From contig CAMDDP010000025.1 in the NCBI GenBank assembly GCA_945892775.1, positions 1 through 40,124 on the forward strand: a DNA stretch of 40,124 nt, in the 5' to 3' direction. Under the pieces are notes generated by a model, which saw only the letters and a list, made by a program, of their open reading frames with translations, was not told the DNA's origin and made no database searches. The stretch comes from Chitinophaga pinensis (lineage in GTDB: Bacteria; Bacteroidota; Bacteroidia; Chitinophagales; UBA10324). Shown piece after piece: positions 15,489 through 24,518 of this stretch; within the stretch, counting starts at the first letter, position 1, and each line of letters starts with the position of its first letter. A program made the translations under genes and the position numbers.

Positions 15489-17336
15489 TTAATGTACTGG
15501 TGTTTGCTGAAATTTATTGTGAATTAAATCGGCCTCAAACATTCGTTGTTCTAAATATTTTCTTGGTGTAGAAATCGTATCATTTAAATATTTTTCAATC
15601 ATTAAACTGGCTATCGGGGCACCATAACTTGCACCGAAACCCGCATTTTCAACAATTACAGCAATGGCAATTTTAGGATCTACTACTGGTGAAAAACAAA
15701 TAAAAAGGGAATGGTCTTTACCGTGTGGATTCTGAGCGGTACCAGTTTTTCCGCCCATAGTTAAACCAGGAATCTGAGCAATTTGTCCAGTTCCGGCCTC
15801 TACTACTTCTTTCATTGCTTCTACAGTAACATCAAACCATTTTTTTTCAATCGGAATAATATTCTTCTCTTTAAAAATTTTCAGAACAGTTGATGTATCG
15901 TCGTCCACTTTCTTAACTAAATGTGGAGTATAGAACCAGCCGTGATTGGCAATAGCGGTCATTTCATTTGCCATCTGTAAAGGAGTTAATCCAATTTCGC
16001 CTTGACCTATACCCAGCGAAACAATAGTGAGAGAATTCCAATGTCCCACTCCATATATTTCATTATAATAATCAGAGCCTGGAATAAATCCATAACCAAC
16101 TCCAGGCAAATCGGTTTTCATTCTAACTCCTATTCCAAAACTTGAGAGGTAAGATTTCCAACTATCTAAACCTTGAGCTACTGTTTTATACTTATTGTTA
16201 TCAACCATTTTTCGAAAACTCATGCAGAAATAAGCGTTACAAGAGTGTTGAATAGCCTCAATAATATTATTTACAAATCCAGAATGATGACATCCAACCC
16301 GTGATGAACCAACCGAGTAAGCCCCTGCACAAGAATAAGTTGAACTTGGTAAAATCGCTTGTTCTTGTAATCCTATTAAACCAAGTAAAGGTTTATAAAT
16401 GGAGCCAGGGGGGTAAGAAGCTTTAAGGGGTCGAACAAATAATGGCTTCAATGAATCAGCGTAAAGTTTACTAAAATTTTTTCCTCTTTCCCTTCCAGTT
16501 ATTAAACGAGGATCGTAGGTTGGACTACTAATCATTGCGAGCACCTCACCTGTTGATGGGTCAATAGCTACCACACTCCCAACTTTTCCTTGCATTAATT
16601 TTTCACCATATTGCTGCAAATCAATATCAAGTGTAGAGTGTAAATTTATTCCTGGAATGGCAAGCGTATCCATTTGACCTTCGTTAAAAGCCCCTTGCTC
16701 ACGATTGTGCACATCAACTAAAACATATTTCACTCCTTTTTTTCCTCTCAAAATTTTTTCGTAATACTGTTCAAGACCGCCAGTACCTATGTAATCCCCC
16801 TGCTGATAATATCCATCTGATTTGTCAATTTGCTTTAGGGTTACTTCAGAAATGTACCCTAACACATGTGCTGCAGCGGCAATTGGATAGGTTCTTACCA
16901 TTCGAACTTGAGCATAAAAACCAGGGTATAAAAAAAGGTCTTCCTGTAATTGCGCATACAACTCTGATTGAATTCCCTTTACAATAACCGTTGGTTTAAA
17001 TCTGGAATATTTATACGCCTTGAATAATTCTTTTTTGAAATTTGATATTTCTAATCCTAAAGTGTTACAAAGATTTAAAGTATCAAATTTTTTTATTTGT
17101 CCTGGAACAACCAATAAGTCATACTCCGCCTGATTGAATAAAATTAATTTTCCATTTCGGTCGTAAATCAAACCGCGTGACGGATACAAAGTAACTTTTC
17201 GCAATACATTATTATTGGCAAGTTGCTTATAGTTTTTATTCAAAACCTGAATGAACAATAATCGCAAAACAAAAACAGTTGCAATGATGTAAAACACCAT
17301 TTGCAACACCTTCCGTCTCGATGCAAGCGTATCCAT
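15489..17336 (-). CDS. mrdA: Penicillin-binding protein 2, elongasome transpeptidase
   Basis: Cross-links peptidoglycan during elongation. The 615-residue protein has one N-terminal membrane helix (about 11-31), a pedestal/dimerisation domain starting LYPSRGLIYDRNGKLI (50-65), and a transpeptidase domain with all three penicillin-binding motifs: SIYK (S312 nucleophile), SCN (365-367) and KTGT (530-533). GTGGLEQYYEKILRG near 184 is typical of PBP2. It sits between mreD (7 bp gap) and rodA. No missing active-site residues. Confidence 0.95.
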   Translation of the reverse strand: MDTLASRRKVLQMVFYIIATVFVLRLLFIQVLNKNYKQLANNNVLRKVTLYPSRGLIYDRNGKLILFNQAEYDLLVVPGQIKKFDTLNLCNTLGLEISNFKKELFKAYKYSRFKPTVIVKGIQSELYAQLQEDLFLYPGFYAQVRMVRTYPIAAAAHVLGYISEVTLKQIDKSDGYYQQGDYIGTGGLEQYYEKILRGKKGVKYVLVDVHNREQGAFNEGQMDTLAIPGINLHSTLDIDLQQYGEKLMQGKVGSVVAIDPSTGEVLAMISSPTYDPRLITGRERGKNFSKLYADSLKPLFVRPLKASYPPGSIYKPLLGLIGLQEQAILPSSTYSCAGAYSVGSSRVGCHHSGFVNNIIEAIQHSCNAYFCMSFRKMVDNNKYKTVAQGLDSWKSYLSSFGIGVRMKTDLPGVGYGFIPGSDYYNEIYGVGHWNSLTIVSLGIGQGEIGLTPLQMANEMTAIANHGWFYTPHLVKKVDDDTSTVLKIFKEKNIIPIEKKWFDVTVEAMKEVVEAGTGQIAQIPGLTMGGKTGTAQNPHGKDHSLFICFSPVVDPKIAIAVIVENAGFGASYGAPIASLMIEKYLNDTISTPRKYLEQRMFEADLIHNKFQQTPVH

Positions 17337-17343
17337 TTTTAAA

Positions 17344-17859
17344 TTATCTCGATTTTCTTTTGATGAAAAAAGATTCCGTAAGAAATATTAATAACAATGA
17401 AAGAGAAGTGCTCAATAAAATTTTTAGAATCATAAAACCAAACTGCCTAAATTCCAATGTTTCTAAAAAGAAAAAAAATAAATGATGAATTACAATAAGA
17501 ATAGAAGTATAAATAGCAAACCATCTGAATCCCATATGTGCCAAGGTTGGCTTGTCGGTTTGTTCGTATCCACCTGAGGGCCCTATTACGCTTAAAACCT
17601 GTGGCCTCATAAAACATAGCAATACACATGCCGCCGCATGCATTCCCATTGTATTTGAAAACGTGTCGATAGTTAGTCCCGTTACAAAACCAATAATTAA
17701 CAATAAGCCTTGCGGCATTCTTATAGGTAATAGCAATAAAAAGAGAGGATAGATATATGGATTAAAAATTCCCGGCAATTGAAGATTATTTAAAATCAAA
17801 ACCTGGATGAGCACAAGCAGAACAAAGCGAATAAGCTGATAAAAAAAATCAATGATCAT
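17344..17859 (-). CDS. mreD: MreD-like rod-shape protein
   Basis: A 171-residue integral membrane protein with about five hydrophobic helices (for example RFVLLVLIQVLILNNLQLPG and LFLLLLPIRMPQGLLLIIGF). MreD is weakly conserved in sequence, so the assignment rests on size, topology, the NPYIYPLFLLLLP segment and its place between mreC and mrdA. Its start codon overlaps the last 11 bases of mreC, consistent with translational coupling. Part of the MreBCD-PBP2-RodA elongasome. Confidence 0.88.
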   Translation of the reverse strand: MIIDFFYQLIRFVLLVLIQVLILNNLQLPGIFNPYIYPLFLLLLPIRMPQGLLLIIGFVTGLTIDTFSNTMGMHAAACVLLCFMRPQVLSVIGPSGGYEQTDKPTLAHMGFRWFAIYTSILIVIHHLFFFFLETLEFRQFGFMILKILLSTSLSLLLIFLTESFFIKRKSR

Positions 17860-18682
17860 ATTGAGATTGTTGTTCTAAAGCATCTAATTCGTTTTTCATC
17901 AAGTTGTTCACCACATACACATAAGAAATACTGCGAAAGTCGGTACTTAACTTTATTTCTATGTCATAAAAAGTATCGTTAGTATTTGCAGAAAAGGATG
18001 AAATGGTGCCTATTAAAATATTTTCTGGAAATTTTTTTGTTTCGCTACCGGTATAAATTTTTTCACCGACAACAATTTTTAACTGCTTTGGAATGCCTTC
18101 TAATTGCGCATAAGATGGATCGCCACCGTCCCACGAAAGTGACCCTAAAGATCCACCTGTTCCAATACGAGCACTTACCCTGAAGTCATTATGTAGAATA
18201 GGAATCACCGTCGCATAATTATCTGAAATATCTTTTATAATTCCTACAATTCCATCAGATCCAATCACCCCCATTTTAATATCAACACCTTGTTTTTTTC
18301 CTTTGTCAATTGTAATGTAGTTATTGATCTTGTTGATGCTAATATTCACCACTTTTGCAGGAATGTATTTATATAATTGCTTGAAAACAGAATCACTAAC
18401 AGCAATCTGTTGAAACGAAGCGTTATAAAAAGAAGACTTCAGCTGTTGGTGAAGCAATGCATTTTCATCAGCCAATTTTTTATTCTCCTTACTTAAATAC
18501 AAGTACTCAATGAAATTATTATAAACTGTAAAAACTTTTGCCGATAAAAAACTTGATGAATTAATAAATGCTGCTCTATGGTAACTCTTATTATTAACCA
18601 CTAAAATTATACTGCTCACCTCCAATAAAATAAAAAGGATAAATGCGTGATAGCGAACGAGTAATGAAAAAATGTTGCGCAT
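17849..18682 (-). CDS. mreC: Rod shape-determining protein MreC
   Basis: A bitopic periplasmic scaffold that activates PBP2. The 277 residues contain an N-terminal membrane helix (about 10-30), a predicted coiled coil (YLYLSKENKKLADENALLHQQL, about 60-85) and the MreC beta domains, with family features in AKVVNISINKINNYITIDKGKKQGV and GVIGSDGIVGIIKD. The last part is short, as is common in Bacteroidota. A 157-bp spacer separates it from mreB; I see no firm promoter or terminator there, only a short TAAGA/TCTTA inverted repeat near 18755-18770. Confidence 0.92.
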   Translation of the reverse strand: MRNIFSLLVRYHAFILFILLEVSSIILVVNNKSYHRAAFINSSSFLSAKVFTVYNNFIEYLYLSKENKKLADENALLHQQLKSSFYNASFQQIAVSDSVFKQLYKYIPAKVVNISINKINNYITIDKGKKQGVDIKMGVIGSDGIVGIIKDISDNYATVIPILHNDFRVSARIGTGGSLGSLSWDGGDPSYAQLEGIPKQLKIVVGEKIYTGSETKKFPENILIGTISSFSANTNDTFYDIEIKLSTDFRSISYVYVVNNLMKNELDALEQQSQYDH

Positions 18683-18839
18683 TCAGATTTAGACGAATTG
18701 AAGAATTATTTTAATGCTGAATATTTCGTAACAACAAAACAAGAGAGCCATTGTGAAATAAGAATTATCTTACTGTGGTTCGCACCCCGACGCTATTAGA
18801 ATAAACGCCAACAAGGAACACACAGTGCATGAAAAAATG

Positions 18840-19862
18840 TTACGACATTAAAAAAGGATAGCGTGCAATATTTTTCAAAGCAATTCCCGAGCCCCTGACC
18901 ACAGCACGAAGCGGGTCATCATCAATAGAAACATGGAGTTTTGTTTTTAATGCAAACCTTTTATCTAAACCGCGCAACAAAGCGCCCCCGCCAGTAATGT
19001 GCAATCCAGTACGATAAATATCCGAAGCCAATTCAGGGGGTGTTGATTCCAGTGCTTTTAAGATTGCTTCTTCAATTCTTGAAATAGATTCGTTCAATGC
19101 GTGTGCAATTTCAGCGTATGAAATAGTTATTTGTTTAGGAATTCCTGTCATCAAATCTCTTCCCTGAACTGCATAATCATCTGGTGGATTTTCTAAATCA
19201 GTAATAGCCGATCCTACATTAATTTTTATATCCTCGGCGGTTCTTTCACCTATAGCCATATTGTGTTGACGGCGAACAAAATCAATAATATCAGCAGTAA
19301 ATTCATCACCAGCCACACGAATAGATTGGTCACAAACAATTCCGGCAAGGGCAATTACCGATATTCCAGTTGTTCCACCTCCTATATCAATAATCATATG
19401 ACCAATTGGTTCTTCTACATCGATACCAATTCCAAGAGCCGCCGCCATTGGTTCGTGAATCAAGTATACCTCTCTACCACCTGCTTGTTCGGCGCTATCT
19501 TTTACGGCACGTTTTTCTACCTCAGTAATATTTGACGGAATACAAATAACCATTCGCCAAGAAGGTGTGAAAAAAAAACTTTTCGGGTGAATCATTTTTA
19601 TCATCTCCCGAATCATCATTTCTGCCGCATTAAAATCAGCAATTACCCCATCACGAAGTGGGCGAATCGTTTTTATTTTTTCGTGCGTTTTTTCATACAT
19701 CTGCCTCGCACGCTTACCAACTGCAATCACTTTGCCTGTATTTTTATCAATGGCAACAATAGAAGGTTCATCCACAACAACTTTATCGTTGTGAATAATT
19801 ACTGTATTAGCGGTACCCAAGTCAATTGCTATTTCCTGGGTAAGAAAATTAAATAAGCCCAT
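18840..19862 (-). CDS. mreB: Actin-like rod shape protein MreB
   Basis: The cytoskeletal filament that guides wall elongation. The 340-residue actin fold shows the phosphate-1 loop IAIDLGTANT (11-20), MVICIPSNITEVEKRAVKDSAEQAGGREVYLIHEP, phosphate-2 IIDIGGGTTGISVI, SIRVAGDEFTADI and the adenosine motif ITGGGALLRGLDKRF. Length and order are canonical. First gene of a minus-strand series mreB, mreC, mreD, mrdA, rodA, MBL hydrolase. A near-consensus -7 box is 28 bp upstream. Confidence 0.97.
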   Translation of the reverse strand: MGLFNFLTQEIAIDLGTANTVIIHNDKVVVDEPSIVAIDKNTGKVIAVGKRARQMYEKTHEKIKTIRPLRDGVIADFNAAEMMIREMIKMIHPKSFFFTPSWRMVICIPSNITEVEKRAVKDSAEQAGGREVYLIHEPMAAALGIGIDVEEPIGHMIIDIGGGTTGISVIALAGIVCDQSIRVAGDEFTADIIDFVRRQHNMAIGERTAEDIKINVGSAITDLENPPDDYAVQGRDLMTGIPKQITISYAEIAHALNESISRIEEAILKALESTPPELASDIYRTGLHITGGGALLRGLDKRFALKTKLHVSIDDDPLRAVVRGSGIALKNIARYPFLMS

Positions 19863-19889
19863 GTGTTTTTTATAAAATTATTGATTGTG

Positions 19890-19897
19890 CAAAGTTG
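19890..19897 (-). promoter_or_regulatory. Candidate -7 box for the mreB operon
   Basis: The minus strand reads CAACTTTG, one mismatch from TAnnTTTG, 27 bases before the mreB ATG. No clear -33 element is seen. The roughly 200-bp gap between mreB and purH is the natural place for the rod-shape operon promoter, and no gene is convincing within it. Confidence 0.3.
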
Positions 19898-20067
19898 GAA
19901 TAATTATTCTGTATTTAAACGATTGTTTTTCATTTTGAAAGAAAATATAATTGTGACCAACTTTATTTTGGATAAAGCCTGTATAATCAACATACAAAAT
20001 GTGGATGATATCGACTGAAGAGTAAAAGTCGTCTGATAGAATAATTTCCCCTAGAATACACCCCAGA

Positions 20068-21591
20068 TTAATGTTTAAAATGCCGTGTTCCTGTAAGTAC
20101 CATTGCCATGTTGTGCGCATTGCAATAATCAATACTCTCCTTGTCTTTTAATGCCCCCCCTGGTTGAATAACCGCAGAAATGCCCGCCTCATCAGCAATC
20201 TGCACACAATCCGGAAATGGGAAAAATGCATCAGATGCCATCACGGAATTTTTCAAATCGAAACCGAAATTTGTTGCTTTTTCAATGGCCTGTTTCAAAG
20301 CATCCACCCGCGAAGTTTGCCCACAACCCATCGCGAGCAATTGCTGATTTCGAACAAGAGTAATAGTGTTAGATTTTAAATGCTTGCAAACTTTCGATGC
20401 AAATTCCAAATCAGATAATTGATTTTTTTTCGGAGATTTATTCGTAACTACTTTAAAATATTTTGTTAAGTCTGTTACTGAATCTTCATCTTGTTCAACC
20501 ACCCCGTTCAAAATATTCTTGAATTGCTTTCCATTCGGAAGATTTTTTTTCTGTTGCAAAATGATTCTGTTCTTTTTCGATTTTAAAATTTCGAGTGCCG
20601 ATGAATCATAATCAGGGGCAATCAGAATTTCTAGAAATAATTCATTCACTAGTTTAGCGGTAGTTTCATCCACTTTCCGATTGGTAATAATCACCCCCCC
20701 GAATGCACTCACAGGGTCACCTGCTAAAGCCTTCTTCCATGCTTCACTCAACAAATTATCACTCGCCACTCCACACGCATTAGTATGCTTAATGACTGCA
20801 AATGTTGGTGCATCAAATTCCTTAATTAATTCCATTGCGGCATGCACATCAACCAGATTGTTATAAGATAATTCTTTGCCATGAAACTGTTCAAGTAATT
20901 CATTTATGTTGCCAAAAAAAATACCTTTCTGATGCGGATTTTCACCATATCGAAGAACCTTTGATTCATGAATACTCTGTTTAAAAACAGGCAGTTGAGC
21001 AGAAGAATTAAAATAATTAAAAATAGCTGTATCATAATTTGAGGTAACAGAAAAGGCTTTAGCAGCAAAAAATTGCCGGTCACTCAATTCAGTAGTTCCT
21101 TTTTTTGAACCAATTAATTCAAGTAAATCAGCATATTGATTTCGCGAAGAACAGATTAAAACATCTCTAAAATTTTTCGCCGCAGCCCTTATTAAACTGA
21201 TACCACCAATATCTATTTTCTCAATAATTTCAATCTCGTCATTAGTTTTCTTAACAGTTTCTTCAAATGGATATAAATCCACAATCACAAGATCAATTGT
21301 ATCTATTTTATGTTGAGCAAGTTCCACCCAATCAACATCGTAATCTCTTCTGGCTAATATTCCCCCAAAAATATGCGGGTCTAAAGTCTTGACTCTTCCT
21401 CCTAAAATTGCAGGAAACCCTGTAACATTTTCAACTTTTTCACAAGAAACGCCTAACGAAGTTATAAAATCATAAGTGCCTCCGGTCGAAATCATTTTTA
21501 TTCCCAACTCATTAAGTTTTCTGATAATTGGCTCAAGATTATCTTTATAATAAACTGAAATAAGTGCTGACTTAATGCTTACAGAATTCAT
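20068..21591 (-). CDS. purH: Bifunctional AICAR transformylase / IMP cyclohydrolase
   Basis: Performs the last two steps of purine synthesis. The 507-residue protein has the N-terminal MGS-like IMP cyclohydrolase domain (MISTGGTYDFI, LGGRVKTLDPHIFGGILARR, with K68) and the C-terminal transformylase with the catalytic K268-H269 pair in FAVIKHTNACGVA. RYGENPHQKGIFF, GGVIITNRKVD, DAFFPFPDCVQIADEAGISAVIQPGG and VLTGTRHFKH complete the family pattern. Slightly shorter than the E. coli enzyme, as in other Bacteroidota. It has its own -7 box. Upstream of, and in the same direction as, mreB, but 205 bp away. Confidence 0.97.
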   Translation of the reverse strand: MNSVSIKSALISVYYKDNLEPIIRKLNELGIKMISTGGTYDFITSLGVSCEKVENVTGFPAILGGRVKTLDPHIFGGILARRDYDVDWVELAQHKIDTIDLVIVDLYPFEETVKKTNDEIEIIEKIDIGGISLIRAAAKNFRDVLICSSRNQYADLLELIGSKKGTTELSDRQFFAAKAFSVTSNYDTAIFNYFNSSAQLPVFKQSIHESKVLRYGENPHQKGIFFGNINELLEQFHGKELSYNNLVDVHAAMELIKEFDAPTFAVIKHTNACGVASDNLLSEAWKKALAGDPVSAFGGVIITNRKVDETTAKLVNELFLEILIAPDYDSSALEILKSKKNRIILQQKKNLPNGKQFKNILNGVVEQDEDSVTDLTKYFKVVTNKSPKKNQLSDLEFASKVCKHLKSNTITLVRNQQLLAMGCGQTSRVDALKQAIEKATNFGFDLKNSVMASDAFFPFPDCVQIADEAGISAVIQPGGALKDKESIDYCNAHNMAMVLTGTRHFKH

Positions 21592-21611
21592 GATGATTTT
21601 TTAAGAAGGCG

Positions 21612-21619
21612 CAAATGTA
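21612..21619 (-). promoter_or_regulatory. Candidate -7 box for purH
   Basis: The minus strand reads TACATTTG, a perfect TAnnTTTG box, 20 bases before the purH ATG. A TTG lies 15 bp further upstream, closer than the usual spacing. No purine riboswitch-like fold is apparent in the short leader. Confidence 0.45.
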
Positions 21620-21749
21620 ATTGCGAATACATTTCAATAAAGTTAGAATTTATGCATTGTTTATAATCTATTATTGAAAAGAGCCTTATTCATTAAATTC
21701 ATATAAAAAAGTATAATCATATTTGTTATTGATTTATAATTGAATTGAA

Positions 21750-23270
21750 ATGTTCTTATTAAAAAAAATCTTACAAAACATTTGGTTTTGGTTATTTACA
21801 ATTATAACCATTTCAATAATTTTAAATAATACTTACGAAACGATATTCTATCGTCCTTGTAGTGTTCATATGTGGCGCCAGACTGATTGTGCCTCATACG
21901 CATTAAATTATTTTCAAAATAAAAATTCATTTTTTCAACCCCAAGTTATGAGCAGGAATCCTGATAGCGGATTTACTGTAAGTGAATTTCCTGCCATATA
22001 TTTTTTTGCTGGAAAATTATATGAATGGTTTGGCTTTTATGATTATTACATCCGATTAATAAATATATTTTTATTCATAACAGGGCTGATTTATCTTGTT
22101 TTAATTTCATCACTCTATCTAAAAAACAAAGTTCTTCAACTTGTACCAGCGGTTTTCGCTCTGAGTTCTCCTTATCTCTTTTACTATGGGGCGAATTTCT
22201 TACCTGATGTTCCTGCAATGTGTCTTGCGTTTGCAGGTCTTTATCATTTTTTGGTTTTTATAAAAAGTGAATCAAGAATTCAATTAATAATATCCGTCCT
22301 GTTTTTTACTCTTGCTGCTTTATTAAAAATATCTGCCGGAATTTTATGGGTAGCCTCAATAACCTCTTTTTTTATTCATCATTTTAGTAAATTTAGCATT
22401 GAGAGAAAATTAAATCTTAAAAATATTATCCTTCCGTTTTTCTTATTCGTTTTTTCATGGATAATAATTCTAAGTTGGATTGATTTTGCTAAAAGTTATA
22501 ATGCTTCACATAATTACTTTGGAAATTTATTGGGATTTTATGGGATTTGGGATGCTGACATTATTGAAATTAAAAATGTGTTTTCTCGTTTTTTTAAATC
22601 CTGGATTTGGGATATTTTTTCAGTATCTACTCTATTTTTTTTCATCTCTGCTTTTATTTACTTTTTTTTAAAGAAGAAATTCTTACCGAAAGAATTGTAT
22701 TCCATTTCTTTCTTTTCATTTATTGGCGTACATATTTATGCCCTTGGTTGGTTTCGCGCCTTTTATCATCATGATTATTATATGATAAACATATTTTTCT
22801 TTCCAATCTTATTTGTTCTGTGTTTTTGTGTTTTGGTTGAAAAGCTTCACTTTGTTAATTTAAAACAGAAGTTTGTTTTATTAACACTAATAATTGTTTC
22901 ATTAGCTTGGGGAGTTAAACATTCAGCGCGCATTCAGAATTTCCGATATACAGATTCACAATTCAAATACATGCCCGACGCGGTATATGAAATAGGTCCT
23001 TATCTAAGAAGCATTGGAATAAAAAAACAAGAATTTGTAATTAGTGCTACTGACCCAAGTCCAAATATGAGTTTGTACTTAATGAATTGCATTGGCAGAA
23101 CCGAAGGTTATTATAACGGTGAGACCATTGATGATTTTAAAAAATTAGGCGCTAAATATTTTATTGCTCACGACACGGCTAATATTATTGTACCGGTTTT
23201 AAAAGACTATTGTCGAAAGGAAATTCCTTTTGCTAATTATAAAGGAGTTTTGATTTATAAACTCAAATAA
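21750..23270 (+). CDS. Multi-span glycosyltransferase, GT39/ArnT-like (PMT family)
   Basis: A 506-residue polytopic membrane protein with about ten hydrophobic helices and a short C-terminal soluble part. The first extracytoplasmic loop contains HMWRQTDCASYALNYFQ, which matches the R/D-containing catalytic loop of GT39-like enzymes that take sugars from polyprenyl phosphates. YYGANFLPDVPAMCLAFAGLYHF is another family-like segment. Acceptor could be lipid A, a protein or a glycan. It stands alone between purH (divergent) and the amidohydrolase, and its last 8 bases overlap the amidohydrolase 3' end tail-to-tail. Very AT-rich, as expected for hydrophobic codons in this genome. Confidence 0.8.
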   Translation: MFLLKKILQNIWFWLFTIITISIILNNTYETIFYRPCSVHMWRQTDCASYALNYFQNKNSFFQPQVMSRNPDSGFTVSEFPAIYFFAGKLYEWFGFYDYYIRLINIFLFITGLIYLVLISSLYLKNKVLQLVPAVFALSSPYLFYYGANFLPDVPAMCLAFAGLYHFLVFIKSESRIQLIISVLFFTLAALLKISAGILWVASITSFFIHHFSKFSIERKLNLKNIILPFFLFVFSWIIILSWIDFAKSYNASHNYFGNLLGFYGIWDADIIEIKNVFSRFFKSWIWDIFSVSTLFFFISAFIYFFLKKKFLPKELYSISFFSFIGVHIYALGWFRAFYHHDYYMINIFFFPILFVLCFCVLVEKLHFVNLKQKFVLLTLIIVSLAWGVKHSARIQNFRYTDSQFKYMPDAVYEIGPYLRSIGIKKQEFVISATDPSPNMSLYLMNCIGRTEGYYNGETIDDFKKLGAKYFIAHDTANIIVPVLKDYCRKEIPFANYKGVLIYKLK

Positions 23271-24441
23271 TTCTTTTTACCTCTGAGGATACTTTTAATC
23301 TCCCATCGTCATTAATATCAGTTATAAAATTCAATCCCGGGGTTTTTCCAACTTCAATAGAACCAAATTGCTTATCAATTTTTAAAAATCTGGCTCCATT
23401 TATTGTGGCCCAACCAATTAATGTTTCAGTTTTTATCACTGGAAAATTTGATTGAATAGTTCTTATCTCATCCAAAATGGACAGTGAATTGTTTGAGGCA
23501 AGACTGTCAGTACCAATACAAATCCTATCTGTCACTTGCAACCAATTTTTATAATCCGGCAACCGATTTTCTATATACAAATTTGCTTTTGGACAAGCAC
23601 ACCAAAACAAGTTTTTAAACTCTTCTGAAATATTATTTATCTCTTCCTCAGTTGAAAATGTATTATGAACCATTAATGCATTTTTTTCTTTAGGAAGATA
23701 CTTCAATAAGTAATTTATACTTCTATCACCTGTAGGTTGAAATACCTCCGAAGAATTAAGCTTAAAAAAATCATCAATTAATATTTTAAAATCACCAGAA
23801 CCATCCTTAAAAAATTGAGTCTCAGCTTCTGTTTCCTGATTGTGAATGCTATAAATTTCAGGATGATTTTTATTCCAACCATAAATCAATTCCATTAATT
23901 GGGGAGGAACTGAATAAGGAGCATGAGGAGTAATAGATGCCGATAAATTCAATTCTCTTGCCCCCAAAAAAACCTTTTTTGCAATTTCGAAATAATGAAT
24001 CGCATCAGTTGGGTTAAATCCATATGCTTCAATAAAAGTGTGATAATAAATTCTGCTTTTCTTCTTTTCTAAAAGCGTATGGTCATCATTACTTATATCT
24101 CCAACTGCAACAATACCATTACGGCACATTTCTTCATTCGCTATTTCTATTTCTTGAAGTATAACTTCCATTTTTTCATTTCGAATGGATAATAAATCTT
24201 TAATAAACTGAGCCAGCCCTGTTCCATGTGCAATAAGGTTCCTCATGTAAGACAATTCAAGGTGGCAATGTGCATTTACAAATCCTGGGCAAATAGCGCC
24301 TGTAAAAAATTGAATGGAAGTTTTATCATGATTTTCAATGGAATCAATTGATAGAATTAGTCCCGCATCATCAGTTGTTACAACCGAATTTTCAAGCAAT
24401 TCCCTTCCCGTAAAAATCTTCTTCGCAGAATATTTATTCAT
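23263..24441 (-). CDS. Metal-dependent amidohydrolase, adenosine/aminodeoxyfutalosine deaminase-like
   Basis: A 392-residue member of the amidohydrolase superfamily (TIM barrel). Metal ligands are visible as H58 and H60 (GFVNAHCHLELSY), a histidine in SITPHAPYSVPP, another in SIHNQETEAE, and an aspartate in CIGTDSLASNNSL. The HCHLE form, the HNQET box and the TPHAPYS box resemble deaminases such as MqnX (6-aminodeoxyfutalosine deaminase) and S-adenosylhomocysteine deaminases. If it is MqnX-like, the organism would make menaquinone by the futalosine route; no other mqn gene is here, so this is only a suggestion. Divergent from rlmN across 77 bp, with a -7 box very close to the ATG. Confidence 0.83.
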   Translation of the reverse strand: MNKYSAKKIFTGRELLENSVVTTDDAGLILSIDSIENHDKTSIQFFTGAICPGFVNAHCHLELSYMRNLIAHGTGLAQFIKDLLSIRNEKMEVILQEIEIANEEMCRNGIVAVGDISNDDHTLLEKKKSRIYYHTFIEAYGFNPTDAIHYFEIAKKVFLGARELNLSASITPHAPYSVPPQLMELIYGWNKNHPEIYSIHNQETEAETQFFKDGSGDFKILIDDFFKLNSSEVFQPTGDRSINYLLKYLPKEKNALMVHNTFSTEEEINNISEEFKNLFWCACPKANLYIENRLPDYKNWLQVTDRICIGTDSLASNNSLSILDEIRTIQSNFPVIKTETLIGWATINGARFLKIDKQFGSIEVGKTPGLNFITDINDDGRLKVSSEVKRII

Positions 24442-24448
24442 TTGAACT

Positions 24449-24456
24449 CAAATATA
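24449..24456 (-). promoter_or_regulatory. Candidate -7 box for the amidohydrolase gene, very near the start codon
   Basis: The minus strand reads TATATTTG, a perfect TAnnTTTG box that ends only 7 bases before the ATG at 24441. If used, transcription would begin at or within a few bases of the start codon. No -33 element is visible at normal spacing. Confidence 0.35.
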
Positions 24457-24502
24457 ATTGAATCATTTCCAGATAGAATAAAGAGAGCGGAAGCGAATGG
24501 CT

Positions 24503-24510
24503 TACATTTG
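24503..24510 (+). promoter_or_regulatory. Candidate -7 box for rlmN, very near the start codon
   Basis: TACATTTG is a perfect TAnnTTTG box and ends 8 bases before the rlmN ATG at 24519. As for the divergent gene, the transcript would have almost no leader. No convincing -33 TTTG is seen. Confidence 0.4.
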
Positions 24511-24518
24511 CCACTGCA

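Noticed and set aside
18683-18839. Small RNA or gene in the mreB-mreC spacer
   Set aside because: Only a weak short inverted repeat is present, with no promoter box, T tract or open frame of note.
19878-20132. Minus-strand open frame of 84 codons between mreB and purH
   Set aside because: It overlaps the purH 3' end in another frame, has no family resemblance and covers the expected mreB promoter.
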